Source: an uncultured Burkholderiales bacterium (GTDB taxonomy: Bacteria; Pseudomonadota; Gammaproteobacteria; Burkholderiales; Burkholderiaceae_C). From it: a DNA stretch of 5,950 bases. Both the position numbers and the translations under genes were made by a program. This document shows positions 1 to 5,950 of this stretch, one piece after another; the stretch's first letter is position 1, and each line of letters starts with the position of its first letter. Below the pieces are notes generated by a model that saw nothing but the letters and a program-made list of their open reading frames with translations, made no database searches and had not been told where the DNA came from. The DNA is taken from assembly GCA_903871865.1 (NCBI GenBank), contig CAIQIL010000003.1, positions 1 through 5,950 on the forward strand. Direction: 5' to 3'.

Positions 1-215
1 ACGACGTGGCGGCCTACAACGGCTACACCACCACGGGCAAGATCTGCGACGTCGATGGCGTGGCGATCGCGGCGCTCAATGGCTATTCGCTGAAGGTCGA
101 TGTGGTGGCGAACACGCTCAATGGCGTGACGGCGGCGCGCAAGATCACCGTCACCGTGACGAAGGGCGCCGACAACTACATCCTGGTCGGCTGGCGCACG
201 GACTACGCATCATGA
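1..215 (+). CDS. mshD: MSHA pilus minor pilin MshD-like, 3' end only
   Basis: This is the C-terminal ~71 residues of a gene that begins upstream of the window. The frame is open from base 3 to the TGA at 213-215; the GTG at base 6 is an internal valine, not a start. The visible part is rich in beta-strand-like alternation (for example KITVTVTKG) and ends in GWRTDYAS. From memory, that closely matches the C-terminal ending of MshD-type prepilin-like proteins of Burkholderiales, whose terminus reads like GYRTNYAP. The N-terminal prepilin helix that would prove pilin membership lies outside the window. The assignment therefore rests on this ending and on the position directly before mshO, which is the usual operon order. 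The stop codon overlaps the mshO start as ATGA, implying translational coupling. Another MSHA minor pilin (MshC-like) is the main alternative. Confidence 0.72.
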   Translation, partial: DVAAYNGYTTTGKICDVDGVAIAALNGYSLKVDVVANTLNGVTAARKITVTVTKGADNYILVGWRTDYAS

Positions 216-1114
216 CTGGCGCCCGCCCGGCTTCACAGCGCGGCCTGACCATCATCGAGCTGGTGGTCGTGATGGTGCTGGTCGCGGTGATCGCCGCGGG
301 CGTGGCCTCCATCGTCGGCCCCAGCGTGCAGTCGTACGGCGCGGTCAAGCTGCGCGCGCAGATGACGGACGAGGCCGACACGGCGGTGCGCCGCATGGTC
401 AACGATGTCCAGCGCGCCGTGCCCAACTCCATCCGCGCGCCTGCCACCAACAAGTGCTTCGAGCTGATCCCCGCGGTGGCCGGTGGCCGCTACCGCATGG
501 CGGCCGACACCTCGCCGGGGCACGACAGCGCCGGTTGTTCGCCCAGCACGACCTGCTCCGCTCCACTGGACACGACCAAGTCCACCACCGTGTTCGACAG
601 CCTGAGCACGCTGCCCCTCACGCCCACCAATGGGGATTGGGTCGTCGTCAACAACCAGAACAGCAACGATGTCTATGACGGCTACAACCGTTCGGCCATC
701 ACCGGCTTTGCGGCAGCGCCTGCGACCTGGATGGGCGCGCACCGCATCAGCATCAATGCCAAGCAGTTCTCGCAGGGCTACGACGGGGGACGCTACCTCG
801 TCGTGCCCAACAGCCAGCGCGCGGTGTTCTACGTGTGCAGCGGCGACGATGGCACCGCGGACACCGCCGGCAACGGCAAGGGCGTGTTGTACCGCCTGAA
901 GAACTACGGCTTCAACCCCACGTACCCGGCCGCCTGCCCCAGCGTGGTGGGCGCTGACGTCATCCTCAAGGGCATCGTGAACTGCACGGTGACTTACAAC
1001 CCGAACAAGGGCTCCACCCAGCAAAGCGGCTACCTGCTGCTGGACCTGGACCTGTCGCGCAATTCGGAGGCGGTTCACCTGACGATGGGTGCGCACGTTT
1101 CCAACGCGCCCTGA
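212..1114 (+). CDS. mshO: MSHA biogenesis protein MshO (minor prepilin)
   Basis: A 300-residue type IV prepilin-like protein of the MSHA pilus, expected to sit in the inner membrane and join the pilus tip or assembly-priming complex after leader cleavage. The N-terminus has a short basic leader, then RGLTIIEL at residues 10-17. PilD-type cleavage is predicted between Gly11 and Leu12, leaving Glu16 as the conserved Glu+5. A hydrophobic helix covers about residues 12-36. MshO-like features further on are GDWVVVNNQ (141-149), a VFYVC strand around 205-209, GVLYRLKNYGF (224-234) and the C-terminal HVSNAP ending. Six cysteines (82, 109, 115, 209, 242, 258) could form disulfides in the periplasm. 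The ATG overlaps the mshD stop (ATGA) and has no clear Shine-Dalgarno site, which fits coupled translation. Leu rather than Phe at +1 is a small variation seen in minor pilins. Confidence 0.88.
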   Translation: MTGARPASQRGLTIIELVVVMVLVAVIAAGVASIVGPSVQSYGAVKLRAQMTDEADTAVRRMVNDVQRAVPNSIRAPATNKCFELIPAVAGGRYRMAADTSPGHDSAGCSPSTTCSAPLDTTKSTTVFDSLSTLPLTPTNGDWVVVNNQNSNDVYDGYNRSAITGFAAAPATWMGAHRISINAKQFSQGYDGGRYLVVPNSQRAVFYVCSGDDGTADTAGNGKGVLYRLKNYGFNPTYPAACPSVVGADVILKGIVNCTVTYNPNKGSTQQSGYLLLDLDLSRNSEAVHLTMGAHVSNAP

Positions 1115-1140
1115 GCGCATCGCTTTCGAAAGTCCCCGCC

Positions 1141-1644
1141 ATGGCCATGCCCGTCCACGATCTGCACAGCCCGCGGCCTTCGCGCGCATGGCGCCGTGCG
1201 ACAGGGCGCGGCTTCGGCGCCATCGCGGCCATGATCGTTCTGGTCTTGCTGGCCACGCTGGCCGCGGCCATCGTGCGCTTGAACTGGACGCAGCAAATGG
1301 GCAGCGCCCAGGACATCAATGCATCGCGCGCGGCCCAGGCGGCGCAAGCGGGTGTGCAGTGGGGCCTGTACCAGGCGCTCAAGACCGGTTGGAAAACCAG
1401 TTGCGGCGCGGCCCAGACGCTCGACCTGCGCAGCGACACGGGCTTCCGCGTCACGGTGAGTTGCGCTTCGACCGACTACAGCGAGGGCGAGTCGGTGTCG
1501 GGCACGCCGCAGACCATCCGCCTCTACACGCTCACGGCCGTGGCCTGCAATGGCGCGGCCAACGCGTGTCCGGACGCCGGCTCCCTGGCCGGTCCGGGCT
1601 ACGTCGAACGGCGTCAGGAAGTGCAGGCGGTGGACGCCCGCTGA
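1141..1644 (+). CDS. mshP: MSHA biogenesis protein MshP (minor prepilin-like)
   Basis: A 167-residue protein that follows mshO by 26 bp and is almost certainly co-transcribed with it. It has an unusually long basic leader (residues 1-24), then GRGFGAIAAM and a hydrophobic helix to about residue 45. Predicted prepilin cleavage is Gly24|Phe25. Position +5 is Ala29 rather than the usual Glu, as in some minor pilins of the MshP/PilX/GspK kind. The following segment, with SAQDINASRAAQAAQAG at 55-71 and WGLYQAL at 74-80, matches the MshP pattern as I know it. Four cysteines (88, 108, 136, 143) are spaced as two plausible disulfide pairs. The ATG at 1141 is preferred; a second ATG at 1147 is possible. 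Only a weak GAAAG (1128-1132) precedes it at 8 nt. The last 31 bp overlap the 3' end of the opposite-strand c-di-GMP gene. Confidence 0.87.
   Translation: MAMPVHDLHSPRPSRAWRRATGRGFGAIAAMIVLVLLATLAAAIVRLNWTQQMGSAQDINASRAAQAAQAGVQWGLYQALKTGWKTSCGAAQTLDLRSDTGFRVTVSCASTDYSEGESVSGTPQTIRLYTLTAVACNGAANACPDAGSLAGPGYVERRQEVQAVDAR
1614..1644. other. Tail-to-tail overlap of mshP and the GGDEF-EAL gene
   Basis: The stop of mshP (TGA, 1642-1644, + strand) lies beyond the stop of the GGDEF-EAL gene (TGA read on the - strand at 1614-1616). The last 31 bp are therefore coding on both strands. There is no intergenic space for separate terminators, so each transcript must run antisense into the other gene, at least over this segment. 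The overlapped part encodes the extreme C-terminal tail of the GGDEF-EAL protein, outside any catalytic domain. Confidence 0.9.
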
Positions 1645-4600
1645 GCATCGCCCGGCGCGGCGCTTGCCTGCGTCACATGGGCCTGATGTGCCAGCTTCAC
1701 CTCGGCGCTGTGCGCCATCAGCAAGGCCTCGAAAGCCTCTTCCTTCATGGGGCGGCCCAGGTGGTAGCCCTGGGCTTCGTCGCAACCGTGGGCTTTCAGG
1801 AAGTCGGCCTGTGCCTGGGTCTCTACGCCCTCGGCCACGATGCCCACTTCCAGGCGGTGGCCCATGGCGATCAGCGCGGCCACCAGGCGGCTGTCGCCCC
1901 CGGATTGCGGCACCGCGCTCAGGAAGCTGCGGTCGAGCTTGAAGCGGTCCACCGGCAGCTCGCGCAGGTAGGCGAAGCTGGAGTAGCCCACGCCGAAGTC
2001 GTCGATGGCGATGCCCACGCCGAGTGCACGCAACTGCGTCAGCACGTCGGCGGCGCGCAGCGATTCGCGCACCACCACGCTCTCGGTGATCTCCAGCTCC
2101 AGCGCGGTGGCGGGCAGGCCGGTGTCGGCCAGGGTGCGGGCCACGGTGTCGATCAGGTCGGGCTGGTCGAGCTGCAGCGCCGACAGGTTCACCGCGATGC
2201 GCAGGGGCCAGCCGCTGCGCACGCGCCACTGCTGGGCCATGGCGCAGGCGCGCTGGAGCACCCACTCGCCCATGGGCACGATCAGGCCGGTCTCTTCGGC
2301 CAGCGGGATGAAGTCAGACGGAGGCACCAGGCGGCCGCCGTGTTCCCAGCGCACCAGGGCTTCGGCGCCGGTGATGTGGCCGGTGCGGCAATCGAACTGC
2401 GGCTGGAAGTGCAGGCGCAGCTCGTCGCGCTCCAGCGCCTTGTAGAGGTCGTTTTCCAGCAGCAGGGTGTCGGGGGTGACGCTGACCAGCTTGTCGCTGA
2501 ACACCTGCACGCGGTTGCGGCCGAGGCTCTTGGCCTGGTACATGGCCAGGTCGGCATGGCGCATCAGCGTGACGGCATCGCTGCCGTGCTGGGGGTAGAG
2601 CGCCAGCCCGATGCTGGGCGTCACGCGCAGCTCGTGGCCGTCCAGGCGCAGCGGTTCGGCGAACTGCTCCATCACCTTCTGGGCCACGCGCTCGCCGTCT
2701 TCGATGGCGGTGATGCACGGCAGCAGGACCACGAACTCGTCGCCGCCCAGGCGCGCCACGATGTCCGAGGTGCGCATGGCCTGGCGCAGGCGGCGCGCCA
2801 CTTCGATGAGCACGGCGTCCCCCAGGTGGTGGCCCAGGCTGTCGTTGATCTTCTTGAAGCGGTCCAGGTCCAGGAACATCATGGCCATGAAGTGGCCTTC
2901 GCGTTCGGCCGCGGCCAGGCTGAGCTTGAGCTGCTCCTGCAGCATGTTGCGGTTGGGCAGGCCGGTCAGCGCATCGTGCAGGGCCATGTGCTGGACCTGG
3001 TTCTCGGCTTCGCGGCGCGAGGTCACGTCGTGGGCCATCACCAGGTAGCCGCTTTGCGCGCCGTACTCGCTGCTCATTTCCGTGATGAGCAACTCTGCCA
3101 GCAGGCTGGAGCCATCCTGGCGCACCAGCGTCCACTCGGCGGCCAGGCCCGGCGAGGCTTGCGCCACGTGGTTGAGGACGTCCAGGGTCTGCACCGCCTG
3201 GCCCAGGCGCATGGTCAGCAGGCGCGCGCGTTCGGCCACCTGTTGTTCGTCGAAAAAGCGCTCGATGGAGAAACGCCCCACCAGTTGGTGCGCCTTGTAG
3301 CCCAACAGGTGTTCGCCCGCCGGGTTGACCGTTTGCACGATGCCTTGTGCGCTCAGCACGAAGATGGCGTAGGGCGCGTTGTGCACGATCACGCGGCGCA
3401 TCTCATCGACTTCGTTGAGCTGGCGGTGCGCCTCCATGACGGCGTGCTCGGCCGCTTGCTGGGCGCTGAGGTCGCGCACCACGCCGATGTACTGACGCAC
3501 GCCGTTCAGCGACATCGTGCTGATGGACAGCTCCAGGGGGAAGCGCTGGCCGCCCGCGCGCAGGCCTTCGGTGTGGCGGCCCAGGCCGTCCATGCCCACG
3601 CGCTGCGTCTGCAGGAAGCCCTCGACGCGCATGCCCGCTTCTTGCGAGCCCGCCTCTGGCAGCAGCAGCTTGAGGTGCTGGCCGACGATGGCCGATTCGC
3701 TGTGCCCGAACATGCGGCACACGGCCTGGTTGACGCTGAGGATGCGGCCTGAGGGCGCGACCGTCAGGATGCCGTCCACGGTGTGGTCCACCACCGAGCG
3801 CAAGCGCTGCTCGCTGTCGCGCGCCTGCTTGCTCATGCGTTGGGCCATCTCGGCGGCGCGCGCGTGCCGGCTGGCGGCATTGCGCATCATCAGGCACAAA
3901 ATCAAGGTGAAGCCACTGCCGCCCAGCAACAGCGCCAGCGGGTAGGCCTGGGCCAGGGCCCGCGTGGGGGCCCGCGTGAACTGCAGGCGCCAATGGCGGC
4001 CGCCCACTTCCAGCGTGTGCACTTGCACATCGCAGGGGTCGCTGTCGGCCGAGGGGTGCAGTGCCTTGGGTTGGCGCGCGCTGTCGAACAGCGTCGGGGT
4101 GTCCGCGGCCGGGTCGTCGATGCGCAGGTGCAGGTGCTGCCACGCCGCGCCGTTGTCGGCCTGGGCCACCAGGTCGCTGATGCGGATGGCACCGCTGACC
4201 AGGCCCTGGAACGCTGCGCGGCGGCCGGCCACGGTCTCGGGGCGATCGCCGTGGCGGTACACGGGCAAGCGCACAACCAGGCCCAGCGGGTCTTTGCCGC
4301 CCTGGATCAGCTGGATGGGCTGCGACACCTGCATGGCACCGCTGTCGCGGGCTTTCTCCATCAGCTCGCGGTGCACGACACTCTGGGCCGGGTCGTAGCC
4401 GAAGGCGCTGAGGTTGCGCGCCATGGGCTCCAGGTAGGCGATGGGCAGGTAGTCGGCGCGCTCCCCGGCGGGGTGGACGCGGAAGTCCGGGTAGCCCTCG
4501 GGCACCACACTGCGGTCGTTGCGCATTTGCGCTTCGAAGGCGGCCTTCTCGCTGTGCTTGAGCAAGGGGGCGTACTGCACGGCCAGCAGCGCCGGGTACT

Positions 4601-4901
4601 CGCTCTCGGCGCGCAGGGTGTTGTAGTGCTCGTGGAAGGTCTTGCGCGACACCTGCCCGTTGACGGCAAACATCGACTGGAAGCTGATCAGCACGTCCAG
4701 GTGGTGGTCCACCAGCTGGTCGAGGTGCAGGGTGAGTTCGCGCGCGTCTGCCGCAAAGGCGGCATCGGCATCGCGCTGGAGGCGCTGTCCGGCATACCAC
4801 CAGCCCAGACCGCTGAGCAGCAGCCCGGCCAGCAGCATCAGCCACGAAGCCTGCTTCCAGCGCAGCGATTCTTGTTGGGTCTCTTGAAATTCCGACTGCA
4901 T
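1614..4901 (-). CDS. Membrane CHASE-PAS-PAS-GGDEF-EAL c-di-GMP cyclase/phosphodiesterase
   Basis: A 1095-residue inner-membrane sensor for cyclic di-GMP turnover. In order: TM1 (about 19-38); a periplasmic CHASE domain (about 49-250) with typical YPALLAVQYAP and the later FRVHPAGERADYLPIAYLEP block; TM2 (about 319-339); a linker helix; PAS1 (about 364-479) resembling FixL-type PAS; PAS2 (about 502-625); GGDEF (about 642-800); EAL (about 815-1060). The cyclase site is intact: DLDRFKKIND from 678 and GGDEF at 719-723. RTSD at 710-713, five residues upstream, is a canonical c-di-GMP feedback I-site. The phosphodiesterase site also looks intact: EAL at 847-849, Asn905, Glu937/Glu940, Asp967-Asp968, Lys988, Glu1024 and Gln1044. 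Both activities are possible, but which dominates cannot be read from sequence. The start is the ATG at 4899-4901 because GAGGA lies just upstream; an in-frame GTG at 4934 lacks such support. The periplasmic ligand is unknown. Confidence 0.95.
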   Translation of the reverse strand: MQSEFQETQQESLRWKQASWLMLLAGLLLSGLGWWYAGQRLQRDADAAFAADARELTLHLDQLVDHHLDVLISFQSMFAVNGQVSRKTFHEHYNTLRAESEYPALLAVQYAPLLKHSEKAAFEAQMRNDRSVVPEGYPDFRVHPAGERADYLPIAYLEPMARNLSAFGYDPAQSVVHRELMEKARDSGAMQVSQPIQLIQGGKDPLGLVVRLPVYRHGDRPETVAGRRAAFQGLVSGAIRISDLVAQADNGAAWQHLHLRIDDPAADTPTLFDSARQPKALHPSADSDPCDVQVHTLEVGGRHWRLQFTRAPTRALAQAYPLALLLGGSGFTLILCLMMRNAASRHARAAEMAQRMSKQARDSEQRLRSVVDHTVDGILTVAPSGRILSVNQAVCRMFGHSESAIVGQHLKLLLPEAGSQEAGMRVEGFLQTQRVGMDGLGRHTEGLRAGGQRFPLELSISTMSLNGVRQYIGVVRDLSAQQAAEHAVMEAHRQLNEVDEMRRVIVHNAPYAIFVLSAQGIVQTVNPAGEHLLGYKAHQLVGRFSIERFFDEQQVAERARLLTMRLGQAVQTLDVLNHVAQASPGLAAEWTLVRQDGSSLLAELLITEMSSEYGAQSGYLVMAHDVTSRREAENQVQHMALHDALTGLPNRNMLQEQLKLSLAAAEREGHFMAMMFLDLDRFKKINDSLGHHLGDAVLIEVARRLRQAMRTSDIVARLGGDEFVVLLPCITAIEDGERVAQKVMEQFAEPLRLDGHELRVTPSIGLALYPQHGSDAVTLMRHADLAMYQAKSLGRNRVQVFSDKLVSVTPDTLLLENDLYKALERDELRLHFQPQFDCRTGHITGAEALVRWEHGGRLVPPSDFIPLAEETGLIVPMGEWVLQRACAMAQQWRVRSGWPLRIAVNLSALQLDQPDLIDTVARTLADTGLPATALELEITESVVVRESLRAADVLTQLRALGVGIAIDDFGVGYSSFAYLRELPVDRFKLDRSFLSAVPQSGGDSRLVAALIAMGHRLEVGIVAEGVETQAQADFLKAHGCDEAQGYHLGRPMKEEAFEALLMAHSAEVKLAHQAHVTQASAAPGDAQRASTACTS

Positions 4902-5077
4902 CCCGATCCTCGGACAAGGGGCGCCCAGCCGCACGGCGTGGCGAGGCGCGTCCTCGGGTATCGGCGGGGGGCCGTCGGTCTTGATGCCTGCTGTCGCTGC
5001 AAGGCCCCTGTGCCGTGAAAGTGGGCTCCGGTTCGTGCGTTAGGTCACGGCCGAGGCCGCGTTCGGCGCACGCTGGC
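4902..5077. other. 176-bp intergenic gap, htpX to GGDEF-EAL gene
   Basis: This gap separates two genes that both read on the - strand. It should contain the leader of the GGDEF-EAL gene and possibly its promoter, but I see no sigma70-type -35/-10 pair good enough to place. A short GC-rich dyad (CGGCCGAGGCCG, 5048-5059) lies just past the htpX stop. It has only a 4-bp stem with a usable loop and no following T-run, so it is not a credible intrinsic terminator. No small gene or RNA is apparent. Confidence 0.6.
4907..4911 (-). promoter_or_regulatory. Shine-Dalgarno site fixing the GGDEF-EAL start
   Basis: Reading the - strand, GAGGA is followed by a 5-nt spacer (TCGGG) and then the ATG at 4901-4899. 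This is the best ribosome binding site near the gene's 5' end. It favours this ATG over the in-frame GTG at 4934, which would add 11 residues with no sign of function. Confidence 0.75.
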
Positions 5078-5950
5078 TCACTGCCCGCGCGCCATGGCCA
5101 TCAGCCGGGCGACGCGCTCTTCGGTGGCCGGGTGGGTCGAGAACAGGCCCTTGATGCCATCGGCCGACAGCGGGTTCATGATCATCATCTGCGCCGTCTC
5201 GGGGTGGGCCTCGGCCGGGCCCAGGGGGATGCCCTGGGCGTAGCGGTGGATCTTGTCGAGCGCGCTGGCCAGGGCGGCCGGGTCGCCGGAAATCTCCGCA
5301 CCGCCGCGGTCGGCCTCGAACTCGCGCGCACGGCTGATCGCCATCTGGATCAGGCTGGCGGCCAGCGGCGCCAGGATGGCCACGGCGATGCCGGCCAGCG
5401 GGTTGGCCGGGCGGCCTTCCGAGTCGCGGCCACCGAAGAACACGGCGAAGTTCGCCAGCATCGAGATCGCACCGGCCATGGTCGCGCTGATGGTGCTGAT
5501 GAGGATGTCGCGGTGCTTGACGTGGGCCAGCTCGTGTGCCATCACGCCGCGCAACTCGCGCTCGGTCAGCACGTTGAGGATGCCGGTGGTGGCGGCCACG
5601 GCGGCGTGCTCGGGGTCGCGCCCGGTGGCGAAGGCGTTGGGCGCGGCTTCGTCGATCAGATAGACCTTGGGCATGGGCAGCTCGGCGCGCTGGGCCAACT
5701 CACGCACCATGTTGTAGAAGCGCGGCGCGGAGGTCTCATCGACTTCGCGGGCGTTGTACATCTTCAGCACCATCTGGTCCGAGAACCAGTAGCTGAAGAA
5801 ATTCATGCCCACGGCCACGACCAGCCCGATAAACAGGAAGATGTAGATCAGCGTCAGGCCCATCAGCCGCAGCTCGTCCGCGCCCAGGCGAAGATATCCG
5901 AACCGGGTGTCGTCATGACGGAAGATCACCCGATAGACCGCCGCGGCCAT
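5078..5950 (-). CDS. htpX: HtpX-family M48 membrane metalloprotease, abnormal or partial N-terminus
   Basis: A zinc protease of the inner membrane that degrades misfolded membrane proteins, acting alongside FtsH in E. coli. From residue 49 onward it is typical short-form Htp[11 protein letters not shown] then [13 protein letters not shown], the [19 protein letters not shown] block (105-123), the zinc motif HELAH at 139-143, and SRAREFEAD at 206-214 with Glu210 as the likely third ligand and Asp214 completing ExxxD. Hydrophobic segments at about 151-172 and 183-205 are the usual membrane hairpin, and [13 protein letters not shown] sits near the C-terminus. All catalytic residues are present. 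Residues 1 to about 40 do not look like the two N-terminal helices of HtpX: they carry a charged stretch and only one TM segment (about 30-48). The frame begins with an ATG at the very window edge, so whether this is the true start cannot be told. E. coli htpX is under Cpx control; nothing here shows regulation. Confidence 0.9.
   Translation of the reverse strand: MAAAVYRVIFRHDDTRFGYLRLGADELRLMGLTLIYIFLFIGLVVAVGMNFFSYWFSDQMVLKMYNAREVDETSAPRFYNMVRELAQRAELPMPKVYLIDEAAPNAFATGRDPEHAAVAATTGILNVLTERELRGVMAHELAHVKHRDILISTISATMAGAISMLANFAVFFGGRDSEGRPANPLAGIAVAILAPLAASLIQMAISRAREFEADRGGAEISGDPAALASALDKIHRYAQGIPLGPAEAHPETAQMMIMNPLSADGIKGLFSTHPATEERVARLMAMARGQ
5807..5950 (-). other. Foreign-looking N-terminal segment fused to htpX
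   Basis: Codons 1-48 of the htpX frame encode a segment with [19 protein letters not shown] then ADELRL, followed by a hydrophobic stretch. From memory this pattern (YR...R.DD.RF.YLRLG.DELRL before a TM helix) belongs to the middle of an unrelated multi-pass membrane protein family common in Caulobacterales and other Alphaproteobacteria. Normal short HtpX proteins instead begin with a brief basic stretch and two helices leading into the MNFFSYW motif. The switch lies somewhere in codons ~36-48 (about 5807-5845). It may be an assembly join, a recombination event or a true fusion. The family resemblance is recollection, not a search result. Confidence 0.5.

Noticed and set aside
1623..1671. Inverted repeat GCAGGC / GCCTGC around the mshP stop, as a possible terminator
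   Set aside because: The arms are only 6 bp, the loop is about 37 nt and no T-run follows on either strand. Such pairs occur by chance in DNA of this composition.
233..2265. Open frames of 318 and 396 codons on the - strand opposite mshO and mshP
   Set aside because: They are Arg/Ala/Gly-rich with no domain pattern, and the + strand has clear prepilin genes over the same bases.
1089..3752. A very long open frame (887 codons) on the + strand, antisense to the GGDEF-EAL gene
   Set aside because: Its product is rich in His, Gln, Ala and Arg with no domain pattern, while the opposite strand encodes clear PAS, GGDEF and EAL motifs. High GC and strong third-position bias commonly leave such antisense frames free of stops.
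4902..4934. GTG start 11 codons upstream for the GGDEF-EAL protein
   Set aside because: No ribosome binding site supports it, whereas the ATG at 4901 has GAGGA at 5-nt spacing. The short basic N-terminus before TM1 is complete without the extension.
3783..5018. A 411-codon open frame on the + strand
   Set aside because: It is antisense to the CHASE and TM part of the same gene, with low-complexity composition and no recognisable motif or ribosome binding site. It is treated as a shadow frame.
5048..5059. Dyad CGGCCGAGGCCG downstream of the htpX stop
   Set aside because: Only a 4-bp stem can form with a usable loop, and there is no U-tract, so it is not supportable as a terminator.
1..5950. 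CRISPR arrays, tRNA or rRNA genes, insertion sequences, direct repeats
   Set aside because: None was seen. The window is almost entirely protein-coding, with only one gap over 100 bp, and no terminal repeats or transposase motifs are present.

Overview
The window is GC-rich DNA with the strong G/C third-position bias of a betaproteobacterium. The gene content (an MSHA-type pilus operon, a CHASE-PAS-GGDEF-EAL protein and a short-form HtpX) best fits the Burkholderiales, probably a Comamonadaceae-like lineage. That placement is a judgement from protein style, not from a search.

Layout: on the + strand, positions 1-1644 hold the distal end of an MSHA (mannose-sensitive haemagglutinin, type IV pilus) operon. 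It runs from the 3' end of an mshD-like gene into a complete mshO (212-1114), coupled by an ATGA overlap, and then a complete mshP (1141-1644). The operon stops there, and no mshQ follows. On the - strand, one large gene (1614-4901) encodes a 1095-residue membrane-bound c-di-GMP enzyme: TM, CHASE, TM, PAS, PAS, GGDEF, EAL. Its 3' end runs 31 bp into the 3' end of mshP. After a 176-bp gap (4902-5077) comes an M48-family HtpX protease gene, also on the - strand (5078-5950), which reaches the window edge.

Functional picture: MshD, MshO and MshP are minor pseudopilin-type components of an MSHA pilus. The neighbouring gene is a sensor that can in principle make and break c-di-GMP. In Vibrio the MSHA extension ATPase MshE binds c-di-GMP, so a functional link is plausible, but here it rests only on adjacency. 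HtpX is a membrane quality-control protease with no evident link to the pilus.

Most notable point: the first ~40 residues of the HtpX reading frame do not look like HtpX. They resemble an internal piece of a different membrane-protein family, so the gene is either a real fusion or, more likely, an assembly chimera at the window edge. I found no convincing undescribed system. The rest is a fairly ordinary chromosomal region with a few points worth checking.
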